Source of the DNA: Paraburkholderia oxyphila NBRC 105797
Lineage (GTDB): Bacteria; Pseudomonadota; Gammaproteobacteria; Burkholderiales; Burkholderiaceae
Assembly (NCBI RefSeq): GCF_000685075.1
Contig: NZ_BAYD01000011.1
Span: 112,468-176,467, forward strand
Length of the DNA: 64,000 nt
Direction of reading: 5' to 3'
Part shown: piece after piece, positions 14,168 through 24,258 of the stretch
Layout: each line of letters opens with the position of its first letter
How positions within the stretch are numbered: the first letter of the stretch is position 1
The notes under the pieces: model-generated
Databases searched by the model: none
What the model saw: the letters and a program-made list of their open reading frames with translations, nothing else
Told to the model about the DNA's origin: nothing
Made by a program: the position numbers and the translations under genes

Positions 14168-16894
14168 ATGACCGTGTACCACGACCGAAACGCTTCCTTG
14201 CGCGACGCCAGCGAGCTTCTGCAGCGGCTCAATTCCCACTGCGCGAACGCGCTCGAGGCCGCAGCCAGCCTGTGCCAGACACGGCTCGCGGACGAAATTA
14301 CGGTCGAGCACTGGCTGCTCAAGCTGATCGAGGCCGGGGACGGCGATATCCCGGCCATCATGAACCATTACGAGCTGAACATCGACGCCGTGTGGGACGC
14401 ACTGCTGCGGGCCATCGACCATACACCGCGCAACCTGCGTGGCCGTCCCAGCCTCTCGCCACAACTGGCCGTCGTCCTCCATGACGCATGGTTTCATGCG
14501 TCCACGCACGCCGGTACCCACGACCCTGCCATCCGCTCGGCCAACGTCCTTCAGGCGATCATCGAGGCGCCCCATGTCCTGCGCGCGGCCAATGCCTGGC
14601 AGTTGCTGTCGGTCAGCACGGCACAGATCGAACGCCTGCTGCCACGCCTCGGGCTGCGAACCTGTGAGAACCAGCCGGAAGAACCGGTAGTTTCCGCGCA
14701 CCAGAGCGCTGCTCCGACGCAAGCCGGTGTTGTGAACGAAGCGCAAGAAGGAAAACCGGCGCCGGCTTCAAAGCGCAGCGTGGAAGGCGAAGCCCTCGCC
14801 CGCTTCGCGATCGACATCACGGCAAAGGCACGCGAGGGCAAGATCGATCCGGTATTCGGACGCGACCGGGAGATCCAGCAGATGGTCGACGTGCTCGCAC
14901 GGCGCCGCAAGAACAACCCGATTCTCGTGGGCGAACCGGGCGTGGGCAAAACGGCGCTGGTTGAAGGCCTCGCGCTGCGCGTGGCCGAAGGCACCGTGCC
15001 GAACGTGATCCGCGACGTGCGCATCCTGACGCTCGATCTGGGGCTGCTGCAGGCGGGCGCTGGCGTCAAGGGCGAGTTCGAGCAGCGCCTGAAGAATGTG
15101 ATCGATGAAGTGCAGGCTTCGAGCGTGCCGATCCTGCTATTTATCGACGAGGCGCACACGTTGATCGGTGCAGGAAACGCAGCAGGGGGCGCCGATGCGG
15201 CCAATCTGCTCAAGCCGGCGCTCGCGCGCGGCGAACTGCGCACGATCGCTGCGACCACCTGGTCGGAATACAAGGAATACTTCGAACGCGACGCCGCGCT
15301 CGAGCGGCGCTTCCAGATGATCAAGGTCGAGGAGCCCGATGACACCGCAGCCTGCCTGATGCTGCGCGGCCTCAAGGAGCGTTACGCGACGTATCACAAC
15401 GTGCACATCCGGGATGAGGCGCTGGTGGCTGCCGTCAAACTTTCGCGCCGCTACATCCCTGCGCGCCAGTTGCCGGACAAGGCCGTCGATCTGATCGACA
15501 CGGCGGCCGCACGCGTGCGCATGGGTCTTGAATCGCCGCCGGCGGAACTGCAGCGTGCCCACGCCGCAGTCGCAGCGCTCGAGCTTGAACTCGCCACGCT
15601 TGAAGACGACGCGCGCGCCGGTGTCGACGTCACCGGGGAGCGACGCATAACGCTGGATTCCGCGCTTGCCGATGCGAAGGACCAGCTGGAAACCCTGCAG
15701 CAGCGTTACAGTCGCGAACTGGGCCTTGTGCAGGCGCTGCTCGAACAACGCGGCACCACGATGGCCGGCAGTACCGCCGAATTGGCCCAGACGCGCGATG
15801 CACTCGCCGAGGCACAGGGCAAGGCACCGCTTGTCTTCGCCGACGTGGACGCCCAGGCGATCGCGCGTGTGGTGGCCGAATGGACCGGCGTGCCGGTCGG
15901 CAACCTGCTTGAAGACGAGTTGCAGGGCCTGCTCTCCCTGGAAGGCCAGCTCTCAAAACGTGTGGTCGCGCAGGACGAGGCGCTGGCCGCGCTCGCGGAA
16001 AGTCTGCGCACTGCGAAGGCTGGTCTTAAGAGCGAGCACGCGCCGCTCGGGGTGTTTCTGCTCACGGGCCCGTCTGGCGTCGGCAAGACGGAAACAGCGC
16101 TTGCTCTCGCCGACCTGCTGTTTGGCGGCGAGGCCGCGCTCACGACGATCAACATGTCGGAGTATCAGGAATCTCACACCGTGTCACAGCTCAAGGGATC
16201 GCCGCCGGGCTATGTCGGCTACGGCCGCGGGGGCGTCCTGACTGAAGCCGTGCGGCAGCGCCCATACAGCGTCGTGCTCCTCGATGAGGTGGAGAAGGCT
16301 CATCGCGACGTGCTAGACATCTTCTATCAGGTGTTTGACCGCGGCGTAATGCGCGATGGGGAGGGACGCGAGATCGACTTTCGCAACTGCGTGATGCTCA
16401 TGACGTCCAATCTCGGCAGCGCACAGATTGACGAGGCTACGGCCGACAGCCCGGATATCGCGCAGACGGCACTCCTCGAGGCCATCCACCCGCAGCTTCT
16501 CGCGCACTTCCAGCCGGCCCTGCTCGCGCGCTTCCAGACACTGGTGTACCGTCCACTCGATGCGACCGCGCTCACCGCCATCGTGCGCCTGAAGCTGGCG
16601 AAGGTCGCCGAGCGTCTGTGCCGCCAGCACGACGTCGAGCTGGTTTGCGACGACTCGCTCATCGGGTCGATGGCCGAGTTGTGCCTCGCGCGCGAAGCCG
16701 GGGCACGCAATGTCGACGCGTTCCTGAACCAGCGTATCCTGCCGTCGATTTCCCGCGAATTGCTCACGCGCATGGCCACCGGCACCGCGCCCGCGAAGAT
16801 CCTGCTCTCAAGCTCAGCAGAAGGCAACCTGACGATCGACTTCCTCAATCACGGTGCACCGGCTGCTGCCGAGCCTGCAGCACCGGCCACGTGA
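14168..16894 (+). CDS. tssH: T6SS sheath-recycling AAA+ ATPase TssH (ClpV)
   Basis: 908 residues. ClpV extracts and unfolds contracted TssBC sheath. The chain shows a Clp-N domain (about 1-150, ASLCQTRLADEITVEHWLLK), a divergent linker, first AAA+ domain with Walker A GEPGVGKT (255-262), the M-domain coiled coil (about 450-540) and second AAA+ domain with Walker A GPSGVGKT (634-641), Walker B VVLLDEVEKAH and the substrate-loop motif SPPGYVGYGRGG. The Clp-N region resembles ClpV, not ClpB, and the gene follows hcp, so the T6SS assignment is secure. It ends the intact T6SS block. Confidence 0.95.
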   Translation: MTVYHDRNASLRDASELLQRLNSHCANALEAAASLCQTRLADEITVEHWLLKLIEAGDGDIPAIMNHYELNIDAVWDALLRAIDHTPRNLRGRPSLSPQLAVVLHDAWFHASTHAGTHDPAIRSANVLQAIIEAPHVLRAANAWQLLSVSTAQIERLLPRLGLRTCENQPEEPVVSAHQSAAPTQAGVVNEAQEGKPAPASKRSVEGEALARFAIDITAKAREGKIDPVFGRDREIQQMVDVLARRRKNNPILVGEPGVGKTALVEGLALRVAEGTVPNVIRDVRILTLDLGLLQAGAGVKGEFEQRLKNVIDEVQASSVPILLFIDEAHTLIGAGNAAGGADAANLLKPALARGELRTIAATTWSEYKEYFERDAALERRFQMIKVEEPDDTAACLMLRGLKERYATYHNVHIRDEALVAAVKLSRRYIPARQLPDKAVDLIDTAAARVRMGLESPPAELQRAHAAVAALELELATLEDDARAGVDVTGERRITLDSALADAKDQLETLQQRYSRELGLVQALLEQRGTTMAGSTAELAQTRDALAEAQGKAPLVFADVDAQAIARVVAEWTGVPVGNLLEDELQGLLSLEGQLSKRVVAQDEALAALAESLRTAKAGLKSEHAPLGVFLLTGPSGVGKTETALALADLLFGGEAALTTINMSEYQESHTVSQLKGSPPGYVGYGRGGVLTEAVRQRPYSVVLLDEVEKAHRDVLDIFYQVFDRGVMRDGEGREIDFRNCVMLMTSNLGSAQIDEATADSPDIAQTALLEAIHPQLLAHFQPALLARFQTLVYRPLDATALTAIVRLKLAKVAERLCRQHDVELVCDDSLIGSMAELCLAREAGARNVDAFLNQRILPSISRELLTRMATGTAPAKILLSSSAEGNLTIDFLNHGAPAAAEPAAPAT

Positions 16895-17038
16895 GCGGGA
16901 CTGGATCGTGCCGCTGGGTAAACCGCTGGCTAACGGTTGCACCGGCACGGTCCGATAACAGAAACAGATAGTTTGAAACGACACACTATCACGTTACACA
17001 CCAACACATCGATGACGCGCTTTCTCCGGCGCGAAGCC

Positions 17039-17533
17039 TCACGGTTCGCGCGCCAACCGCGCACTGAGCGCATCGATTTCCGAATCCGCGAAGACTTCGA
17101 TGCCGTGCTTGCGCAGCAGCGCAGCCGTCACCCCTGCCCCTGCGCGTCGCTGGCCCGAAAAGCTCCCGTCATGGATGAGGCGGCTGCCGCACGACGGACT
17201 GCCATCGACTAGCAATGCGAAGCGGCAATCATGCTCGCGTGCGAGTTCGAGCGCGGCTTGCGCGCCCGCGAGGAAAAGCGCAGTCACATCGGCACCTGCC
17301 GTATCGACAACACGCGCCGCGCCCGTGAGCACCGCCTCGCCCGATTGCGCCCGTGCAATTTCGGCCGCCGGGCGCGGCACACCGAATCCCCCGCTCAACT
17401 CAGGACAGACGGAGACGATGCGGCCCTCGCGCCGCCACGCATCGAGCGCCGGATGGGCAAGCGTTTTGGCCGAGCCGTTATAGCGAACCGGACTGCCGAG
17501 CAGGCAGGCGCTGACCAATATCTTCTGAATCAT
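17039..17533 (-). CDS. DUF523 family protein
   Basis: 164 residues from MIQKILVSACLLGSPVRYNG. The N-terminal SACLLG, CPELSGGFGVPRPAAEI and the C-terminal SPSCGSRLIHDGSFSGQR are the diagnostic blocks of DUF523, with the three conserved cysteines (CLLG, CPE, SCGS). The function of the family is unknown; the cysteines suggest a metal or iron-sulfur site. An in-frame start 51 bases upstream was not used because the added residues do not match the family. It stands alone between the T6SS block and the acyl-CoA genes. Confidence 0.88.
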   Translation of the reverse strand: MIQKILVSACLLGSPVRYNGSAKTLAHPALDAWRREGRIVSVCPELSGGFGVPRPAAEIARAQSGEAVLTGAARVVDTAGADVTALFLAGAQAALELAREHDCRFALLVDGSPSCGSRLIHDGSFSGQRRAGAGVTAALLRKHGIEVFADSEIDALSARLAREP

Positions 17534-17785
17534 TCGCGATCTTCCCTCGCTGCGTGCTGCGCCCTTGATGCACCCGGCGGCCACGGCCTGCCCTCATCTC
17601 GCGTGGCGGGCCCCATGTTGCCATGCCCTCGTCCCGCGCGCACCAATGAAAAAAGCGCACTCGAGGTGCGCCAGCTCTATGCCTGAAGTCTGCCGGAAAT
17701 CCGCCGGATGCGCATCCCTGCGCGCACGCCGGCCGAACGGCACCCCGGCGCCGCACGAAACGGCGCCGGTAACCAACCTATCATC

Positions 17786-19450
17786 TCATTGGAAGTTCTC
17801 GCGCAGCCACTTCTTGTTCAGCTTGCCCACACTGGTCTTTTCGATCGCATCGACGAACTTGACGACCTCCGGCACCGCATACTTCGAGATCTGCCCGGTT
17901 TCGCTGAAACGCAGGACATGCTGCCGGATATCCTCGGCGCTCACGGGCGTGTCGCGCTCGGGGCGCAAGACAACCACGGCGGCCGGCCGCTCGCCCCACT
18001 TCTCGCTCTTGATGCCGATGACGGCCACTTCGGCCACGGCGGGATGCTGCGAGATCAGGCTCTCGATCTCCAGCGAAGAGACCCATTCGCCGCCCGACTT
18101 GATCACGTCCTTGATGCGGTCCGTGATCTGCAGATAACCATCCGTGTCGATGCGCGCAACGTCCTGTGTGTGCAGATAACCGCCCTCCCACAACTGCGTG
18201 GAGGCCTCAGGATTGTGCAGGTAGCCCTGCGTGAGCCAAGGCGCGCGTACGACCACCTCGCCGGTGGCGCTGCCGTCGTGCGGCAGGTCACGCATTTCGG
18301 CGTCCACGATGCGCAGGTCGACGAGCGGCACCGGCAGGCCGGTACGGCACCGCAGGCTGACTTCCTCGTCGATGTCGAGCGGCTCCGCCGTCGGCTTCAA
18401 TTGCGCGAGCGTGAGCAGCGGACACGTCTCCGACATGCCGTAGCCCGTAAAGATGTCGATGCCCCGCTCCAGCGCGGCACGCGCGAGACCATGCGGAAGC
18501 GCCCCGCCGCCGATCACCACTTTCCACTTGCTGAAGTCGGCGCTCTGCGCCTGCGGGCAGCTCAGCAGCATGTGCAGGATCGTGCCCACGCAATGCGAGA
18601 AGGTCACGCCTTCTTCGCGGATCAGCTCCACGAGCCGGTCCGGCACGTAGCGGCCAGGATACACCTGCTTCACCCCGAGCACCGTCGCGATGTACGGGAT
18701 GCCCCAAGCGTGCACATGGAACATCGGCGTGAGCGGCATATAGACATCGCCGCGATGAAAACGCTGGCCGGACTCCGGGCTCGCCAGCGCCGCCATCCCG
18801 GTGATGGTGTGCAGCACCAGTTGCCGATGCGAGAAATACACGCCCTTCGGCAGCCCGGTGGTGCCCGTCGTGTAGAACGTCGTGGCGCGCGTATTCTCGT
18901 CGAAGTCGGGGAAATCGAAGTGCGTGCCGCTCTGCGCGAGCAGGTTCTCGTATTCGTCGGCGAATGCCATGTCGGACGTGGCCGCCGCATTGCCTTCGTC
19001 GTCGATGAGCACGACCGTGCGCACGTGCTCGAGCTTGTCGCGAATCGCGGCCAGCACGGGCAGAAAATCCGCGTTGACGAGCAGCACTTGTGCGCCCGCA
19101 TGATTGATCGTATACGCGATCTCGGCCTGCGAAAGACGAATGTTCACCGTCTGCAGCACAGCGCCCATCATCGGCACTGCGAAATAGCATTCCAGATAGC
19201 GATGGCTGTCCCAGTCCATCACCGCCACCGTGGTGCCGTGCTCCACGCCGAGCCGTTGCAGGCCGTTGGCGAGCCGCGCAATGCGCTCGTTCAACTGGGC
19301 GTAGGTCATGCGCACCTTGCCCCGGTAGACGATCTCCTGATTGAGCGCCTGTGTCATCGGCGTGTGCAGCAGGCGCTTTATCAAGAGGGGGTAGGCATAG
19401 GCGGATGCCATCGTTTCGGAGGCCTGATCGTACATGGCTGTCTCTAACAT
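17786..19450 (-). CDS. AMP-forming acyl-CoA ligase (DmdB-like fatty/methylthio-acid CoA ligase)
   Basis: 554 residues (549 if the in-frame ATG at 19435 is used). It adenylates a carboxylic acid and forms its CoA thioester. Signature motifs are TFYTTGTTGLPKGVYFSHRQ (P-loop-like), MFHVHAWG, GYGMSETCPLL, the adenylate-binding YLHTQDVARIDTDGYLQITD and the C-terminal catalytic lysine region SVGKLNKKWLRE. The AYAYPLLIKRLLHTP opening and overall length resemble the DmdB group (3-methylmercaptopropionate-CoA ligase) as well as medium/long-chain ligases. Downstream partners on the strand, a DmdC-length acyl-CoA dehydrogenase, thiolase and ETF-QO, support a beta-oxidation-type route. Substrate is inference. 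Confidence 0.85.
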   Translation of the reverse strand: MLETAMYDQASETMASAYAYPLLIKRLLHTPMTQALNQEIVYRGKVRMTYAQLNERIARLANGLQRLGVEHGTTVAVMDWDSHRYLECYFAVPMMGAVLQTVNIRLSQAEIAYTINHAGAQVLLVNADFLPVLAAIRDKLEHVRTVVLIDDEGNAAATSDMAFADEYENLLAQSGTHFDFPDFDENTRATTFYTTGTTGLPKGVYFSHRQLVLHTITGMAALASPESGQRFHRGDVYMPLTPMFHVHAWGIPYIATVLGVKQVYPGRYVPDRLVELIREEGVTFSHCVGTILHMLLSCPQAQSADFSKWKVVIGGGALPHGLARAALERGIDIFTGYGMSETCPLLTLAQLKPTAEPLDIDEEVSLRCRTGLPVPLVDLRIVDAEMRDLPHDGSATGEVVVRAPWLTQGYLHNPEASTQLWEGGYLHTQDVARIDTDGYLQITDRIKDVIKSGGEWVSSLEIESLISQHPAVAEVAVIGIKSEKWGERPAAVVVLRPERDTPVSAEDIRQHVLRFSETGQISKYAVPEVVKFVDAIEKTSVGKLNKKWLRENFQ

Positions 19451-19524
19451 TCGGTGTTTTCAATTACGAGGCGCGCCGTGTTCGACTACACGGCGCGCCG
19501 GCACTATCGAGGCGCTTTCGAGCC

Positions 19525-20712
19525 TTAGCGCAGGTTCTCGAAAATCGCTGCAATGCCCTGGCCGCCGCCGATGCACATTGTCACCAGTGCATAGCGGCCG
19601 CCCGTGCGTTGCAACTCGTGCAGCGCCTTCACGGTGATGAGCGCGCCGGTCGCGCCAATCGGGTGACCAAGCGAAATGCCCGAGCCGTTCGGGTTCACCT
19701 TGGCCGGATCCAGGCCGAGCTCCTGCGTGACCGCGCAGGCCTGGGCCGCGAAGGCTTCATTCGACTCGATCACGTCGAGGTCTTCGACGCGCAGGCCCGC
19801 GCGCTGCAAGGCAAGGCGCGTGGCCGGCACGGGACCGATGCCCATGTGCAGCGGATCGACGCCCGCGTGCCCGTAGGCGACGAGCCGCGCCATCGGCTTG
19901 AGACCACGCTGCTCTGCGGCTTCGCGCGACATCAGCAGCACGGCTGCGGCCGCGTCGTTGATGCCCGAGGCGTTGCCGGCCGTCACCGTGCCGTTCTCCT
20001 TGGCGAAGACGGGCTTGAGCTTCGAGAAGTCTTCGATCGTCGCGTCGGTGCGCAGATGCTCATCGGTATCGAACACGACTTCGCGGCCCTTCACCTTCTG
20101 CGTGACGGGCACGATCTGGCTCGCGAAGCGGCCCTCGGCGATGGCGCGTGCGGCGCGCTGATGCGATTCGAGCGCGAGCGCATCCTGACGCTCGCGCGAA
20201 ATGTCGAACTTGCGCGCGACGTTTTCGGCGGTCACGCCCATGTGCACCGTATTGAACGGATCATTGAGCGCGCCGAGCATCATGTCGACGAAGCGAGAAT
20301 CGCCCATGCGCGCGCCAAAGCGCATATCGGGCGCGAGATACGGTGCGCGGCTCATGTTCTCCGCACCCGCGCCGATCGCGACATCGGCGTCGCCGAGCAG
20401 AATCGTCTGCGCCGCCGACACGACAGCCTGCAGGCCCGATCCGCACAGGCGGTTGACGTTGAAAGCGGGCGTCGAATCGGGAATGCCCGCGTTGATGGCC
20501 GCGACACGCGAGAGATAGAGATCCTTCGGCTCGGTGGCAATCACATTGCCGAACACGACATGGCCCACGTCCTCGGGCTTGACCTCGCTGCGCGCGAGCA
20601 CCTCGCGCAGCACGATCGCGCCCAGCTCAGTGGGCGCGACGTCTTTCAGGCTGCCGCCGAATTTGCCGATTGCGGTCCGCACACCACCTACCACCACGAC
20701 TTCTTTGCTCAT
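19525..20712 (-). CDS. Acetyl-CoA acetyltransferase / beta-ketothiolase
   Basis: 395 residues, a complete thiolase. It cleaves or forms 3-ketoacyl-CoA with CoA. The nucleophilic cysteine is C90 in NVNRLCGSGLQAV; the C-terminal GHPIGATGALI and MCIGGGQG blocks supply the catalytic His and second Cys. The sequence is close to the BktB/PhaA type used in polyhydroxyalkanoate and beta-oxidation pathways of Burkholderiales. The start has GGAGACAG about 4-10 nt upstream. It lies 45 bases downstream of the ETF-QO gene and upstream of the CoA ligase, so the four genes are likely one transcription unit. Substrate chain length cannot be told. Confidence 0.92.
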   Translation of the reverse strand: MSKEVVVVGGVRTAIGKFGGSLKDVAPTELGAIVLREVLARSEVKPEDVGHVVFGNVIATEPKDLYLSRVAAINAGIPDSTPAFNVNRLCGSGLQAVVSAAQTILLGDADVAIGAGAENMSRAPYLAPDMRFGARMGDSRFVDMMLGALNDPFNTVHMGVTAENVARKFDISRERQDALALESHQRAARAIAEGRFASQIVPVTQKVKGREVVFDTDEHLRTDATIEDFSKLKPVFAKENGTVTAGNASGINDAAAAVLLMSREAAEQRGLKPMARLVAYGHAGVDPLHMGIGPVPATRLALQRAGLRVEDLDVIESNEAFAAQACAVTQELGLDPAKVNPNGSGISLGHPIGATGALITVKALHELQRTGGRYALVTMCIGGGQGIAAIFENLR

Positions 20713-20757
20713 TTGCCTGTCTCCTTCAATGGCTCGCGCGCGATTGCGCTGCGGGCA

Positions 20758-22431
20758 TTACATGTTCGGATAGTTGGGTCCACCGCCGCCTTCGGGCGTG
20801 ACCCACACGATGTTCTGCGTCGGATCCTTGATATCGCAGGTCTTGCAGTGTACGCAATTTTGCGCGTTGATCTGCAAGCGATCTTCGTCTGAATCGTCCT
20901 TGACGAATTCGTAAACGCCTGCTGGACAGAAACGCGACTCGGGACCCGCGTAGGTCTTGAGGTTGATGCCGACCGGCACTGTTGCGTCTTTCAGCGTCAG
21001 ATGCGCGGGCTGGTTCTCTTCGTGATTCGTATTGGAAATAAACACGGAAGAGAGACGGTCGAACGTGAGCTTGCCGTCGGGCTTCGGGTACTCGATCGGC
21101 TTGCACTGTGACGCCGGGCGCAACATCTCGTGGTCGCGATGCTGGTGATGGAGCGTCCAGGGCACCTTGCCGCCCAAGAGCTTCTGCTCGATGCCCACCA
21201 TCAGCGTGCCCAGATACAGGCCCTTGCTCATCCACTGCTTGAAGTTGCGCGCCTTGTACAGTTCTTCGTGCAGCCACGAATTCTTGAACGCGTCCGGGTA
21301 GGCCGTGAGTTCGTCGCTCTGGCGGCCCGCCTGCACCGCTTCAAACGCTGCCTCGGCTGCCAGCATGCCGGTCTTGATCGCCGCGTGGCTGCCCTTGATG
21401 CGCGCCGCGTTCAGAAAGCCCGCATTGTCGCCCACCAGCGCGCCGCCCGGGAACGCCAGCTTCGGCAACGACATCAGTCCGCCCGCCGTCATCGCGCGCG
21501 CGCCATACGAAACCCGCTTGCCGCCTTCGAGATACTTGCGGATCGCCGGATGCGTCTTGTAGCGCTGGAATTCCTCGAACGGCGAGAGATACGGGTTCGT
21601 GTAGGCGAGACCAACGACAAAGCCCACCATCACCTGGTTATTTTCAGTGTGATAGAGGAACGAACCGCCGTAGGTGTCCTTCTCGAGCGGCCAGCCTGCC
21701 GTGTGGATCACCAGACCCGGCTTGTGCTTCGCCGGATCGATCTCCCACAGTTCCTTGATGCCGATGCCATAAACCTGCGGGTCGGCGTCCTTGCCCAGCT
21801 TGAAGTGCTCGCTCAGTTGTCGGCCCAGGTGGCCGCGACAGCCCTCGCAGAACAGCGTGTACTTCGCGTGCAACTCCATGCCGAGCTGGAAGTTCTCGGT
21901 GGGCTCGCCATCCTTGCCGACGCCCATGTTGCCGGTGGCCACGCCCTTGACCGAGCCATCGTCGTTGTAGAGCACTTCGGCGGCCGGAAAGCCCGGGAAA
22001 ATCTCCACGCCCAGCGCCTCGGCCTGCTGGCCCAGCCAGCGCGTAACATTCGCGAGGCTGATCACGTAGTTGCCGTGATTCTTGAAGTTGTCCGGCAGCG
22101 CCCAGTTGGGCACGGCCTTCGCGCCGTTTTCCGTCAGGAAAAGGAATTGATCTTCGGTCACTGGCACGTTCAGCGGCGCGCCCTTTTCCTTCCAGTCGGG
22201 AATGAGCTCGCCGATGGCGCGCGGGTCCATGACCGCGCCCGAGAGGATATGCGCTCCGATCTCCGAGCCTTTCTCCAGCACGCATACGCCGATCTCGACG
22301 CCTTTCTCTGCTGCCAGTTGCTTCAGGCGGATCGCCGCGGACAGGCCCGCCGGGCCGCCGCCTACGATCACCACGTCGTATTCCATCGACTCGCGCGGGC
22401 CGTATTGCGCGATCAAATCATTCGAATTCAT
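20758..22431 (-). CDS. Electron-transfer flavoprotein-ubiquinone oxidoreductase
   Basis: 557 residues. ETF-QO passes electrons from reduced ETF, loaded by acyl-CoA dehydrogenases, to membrane ubiquinone. Residues about 20-36 are the FAD-binding [16 protein letters not shown]. Middle blocks include [39 protein letters not shown] and [20 protein letters not shown]. The C-terminal 4Fe-4S cluster cysteines are in [10 protein letters not shown] and [16 protein letters not shown]. The protein is a membrane-associated monomer in known cases. Its place directly next to an acyl-CoA dehydrogenase gene (36 bases apart) fits functional coupling. Intact. Confidence 0.95.
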   Translation of the reverse strand: MNSNDLIAQYGPRESMEYDVVIVGGGPAGLSAAIRLKQLAAEKGVEIGVCVLEKGSEIGAHILSGAVMDPRAIGELIPDWKEKGAPLNVPVTEDQFLFLTENGAKAVPNWALPDNFKNHGNYVISLANVTRWLGQQAEALGVEIFPGFPAAEVLYNDDGSVKGVATGNMGVGKDGEPTENFQLGMELHAKYTLFCEGCRGHLGRQLSEHFKLGKDADPQVYGIGIKELWEIDPAKHKPGLVIHTAGWPLEKDTYGGSFLYHTENNQVMVGFVVGLAYTNPYLSPFEEFQRYKTHPAIRKYLEGGKRVSYGARAMTAGGLMSLPKLAFPGGALVGDNAGFLNAARIKGSHAAIKTGMLAAEAAFEAVQAGRQSDELTAYPDAFKNSWLHEELYKARNFKQWMSKGLYLGTLMVGIEQKLLGGKVPWTLHHQHRDHEMLRPASQCKPIEYPKPDGKLTFDRLSSVFISNTNHEENQPAHLTLKDATVPVGINLKTYAGPESRFCPAGVYEFVKDDSDEDRLQINAQNCVHCKTCDIKDPTQNIVWVTPEGGGGPNYPNM

Positions 22432-22467
22432 GCTGCGTTTTCCGTTTCGGACGGCATCGGGCCGCGA

Positions 22468-24258
22468 TCAGAACTGCTCTTCGGCGAGCGCGAGCACGCC
22501 TTCCCCGCCGCGTGCGCCCTGCACCGCGGTGGCAAGGCCGTTGGCCTGCGAGAGGACATGTTCGGCATAGAACTGCGCCATCGCGATCTTCGCACCATAG
22601 AACGACGGATCGTCGGCGAGATTGCGCTGCGCGACGAGCAACGCACGCGCAAGCTGCCAGCCGCACAGCACGATGCCCGCGAGCTTCAGATAGGGCACGC
22701 TCCCCATGAACGTGCCGTTCGGATCGCGCTTGACGTTCTCGATCATGAAGTCCACGGCGCGCGCGAGTGCCTGTGCGCCCTGCTCCAGCTGCGTGCGCAT
22801 CGAAGCGGCCGCCGCGCCGTCGACTTGTGCGAGCGACTCAACCGTGTTCGCCACTTCATCGAGTAGCGCCTTCGCGACCGCGCCGCCGTCGCGCACCGTC
22901 TTGCGGCCGATCAGGTCGTTCGCCTGGATCGCCGTCGTGCCTTCATAGATCGCGAGAATGCGTGCGTCGCGATAATGCTGCGCGGCGCCCGTTTCCTCGA
23001 TGAAGCCCATGCCGCCGTGCACCTGCACGCCCAGGCTCGTGACCTCGTTGGCCATCTCGGTGCTCCAGCCCTTCACGATGGGCACGAGGAACTCGTAGAT
23101 CGCCTGATGGCGTGCGCGCACGCTTTCGTCCGGATGACAATGCGCGAGATCGCAGTGGCCTGCCGCCACATAGGCGAGCGCGCGTGCACCCTCGGTCATT
23201 GAGCGCATGGTGGCGAGCATGCGACGCACGTCGGGGTGCTGCACGATCGTCACCGACTCCTTGGCCGAGCCATCCACCGGGCGGCTCTGCACGCGCTCCT
23301 TCGCGAACGCCGCCGCCTGCTGGTATGCGCGCTCGGCAATCGCCACGCCCTGCGTGCCCACGCCGAAGCGCGCCGCGTTCATCATCACGAACATGTACTC
23401 GAGGCCGCGGTTCTCTTCGCCCACGAGGTAGCCGATCGCACCGCCGTTATCGCCGTACTGCAGCACGGCCGTCGGGCTCGCCTTGATGCCGAGCTTGTGC
23501 TCGATCGACACGCAATGCACGTCGTTGCGCGCGCCGAGCGAGCCGTCCTCGTTGACGAGGAACTTCGGCACGATGAACAGCGAAATGCCCTTCACGCCTT
23601 CGGGTGCGTTCGGCACGCGCGCCAGCACGAGATGGACGATGTTCTTCGCCATGTCGTGCTCGCCCCAGGTGATGAAGATCTTGGTGCCGAACACTCGGTA
23701 CGAACCATCGGCCTGCGGCTCGGCGCGCGAGCGCACGAGCGCGAGGTCGGAGCCGGCCTGCGGCTCGGTCAGGTTCATCGTGCCGGTCCATTCGCCCGAG
23801 ATGAGCTTCGGCACGTAACGGGCCTTCTGCTCTTCGGTGCCCGCAGTCAGCAGCGCCTCGATCGCGCCATCGGTCAGGAGCGGGCACAGCGCGAACGAGA
23901 GATTCGCCGCGTTGACCATCTCGTTGCACGGCGTGCCGATCAGCTTCGGCAGGCCCTGGCCGCCGAACTCCGCCGGATGTTGCAAACCTTGCCAGCCGCC
24001 TTCGGCGAACTGCTCGAACGCGGCCTTGAAGCCCGGCGTTGCCGTGACTTCACCGTCACGCCAGCTGCTCGGCGCGCGGTCGCCTTCCACGTTCAGCGGC
24101 GCGAGCACTTCCCCGCACAGCTTCGCGGCTTCGTCCAGCACCGCCTGCGCGGTCTCGAAGCCGGCATCCTCGAAGCCGGGCAAAGTGGCGATTTCGTCGA
24201 TGCCGGCCAGCTCTTTGAGCACGAACAGCATGTCTTTGACGGGGGCGGTGAAGCTCAT
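22468..24258 (-). CDS. Acyl-CoA dehydrogenase, 596-residue DmdC-like class
   Basis: 596 residues from MSFTAPVKDMLFVLKELAGI; the long upstream open frame is non-coding. It introduces the alpha,beta double bond into an acyl-CoA using FAD. Seen are MNLTEPQAGSDLALVRSRAE, the FAD/substrate block KIFITWGEHDMAKNIVHLVL, VQVHGGMGFIEETGAAQHYR and ILAIYEGTTAIQANDLIGRK, then an extra C-terminal domain ending EQF. The size, about 200 residues more than ordinary acyl-CoA dehydrogenases, and the N-terminal sequence fit the DmdC-like group, whose best-known member oxidises 3-methylmercaptopropionyl-CoA, although fatty acyl substrates are also possible. First gene of the minus-strand unit. Confidence 0.9.
   Translation of the reverse strand: MSFTAPVKDMLFVLKELAGIDEIATLPGFEDAGFETAQAVLDEAAKLCGEVLAPLNVEGDRAPSSWRDGEVTATPGFKAAFEQFAEGGWQGLQHPAEFGGQGLPKLIGTPCNEMVNAANLSFALCPLLTDGAIEALLTAGTEEQKARYVPKLISGEWTGTMNLTEPQAGSDLALVRSRAEPQADGSYRVFGTKIFITWGEHDMAKNIVHLVLARVPNAPEGVKGISLFIVPKFLVNEDGSLGARNDVHCVSIEHKLGIKASPTAVLQYGDNGGAIGYLVGEENRGLEYMFVMMNAARFGVGTQGVAIAERAYQQAAAFAKERVQSRPVDGSAKESVTIVQHPDVRRMLATMRSMTEGARALAYVAAGHCDLAHCHPDESVRARHQAIYEFLVPIVKGWSTEMANEVTSLGVQVHGGMGFIEETGAAQHYRDARILAIYEGTTAIQANDLIGRKTVRDGGAVAKALLDEVANTVESLAQVDGAAAASMRTQLEQGAQALARAVDFMIENVKRDPNGTFMGSVPYLKLAGIVLCGWQLARALLVAQRNLADDPSFYGAKIAMAQFYAEHVLSQANGLATAVQGARGGEGVLALAEEQF

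Noticed and set aside
17039..17584. Longer start for the DUF523 gene
   Set aside because: The additional N-terminal residues are unlike the family, which begins at the SACLLG segment.
17708..19447. Very long plus-strand open frame (579 codons) opposite the acyl-CoA ligase
   Set aside because: It is antisense to a clear ligase, is rich in Arg/His in shadow-frame style and matches no family; GC-rich codon bias produces such frames.
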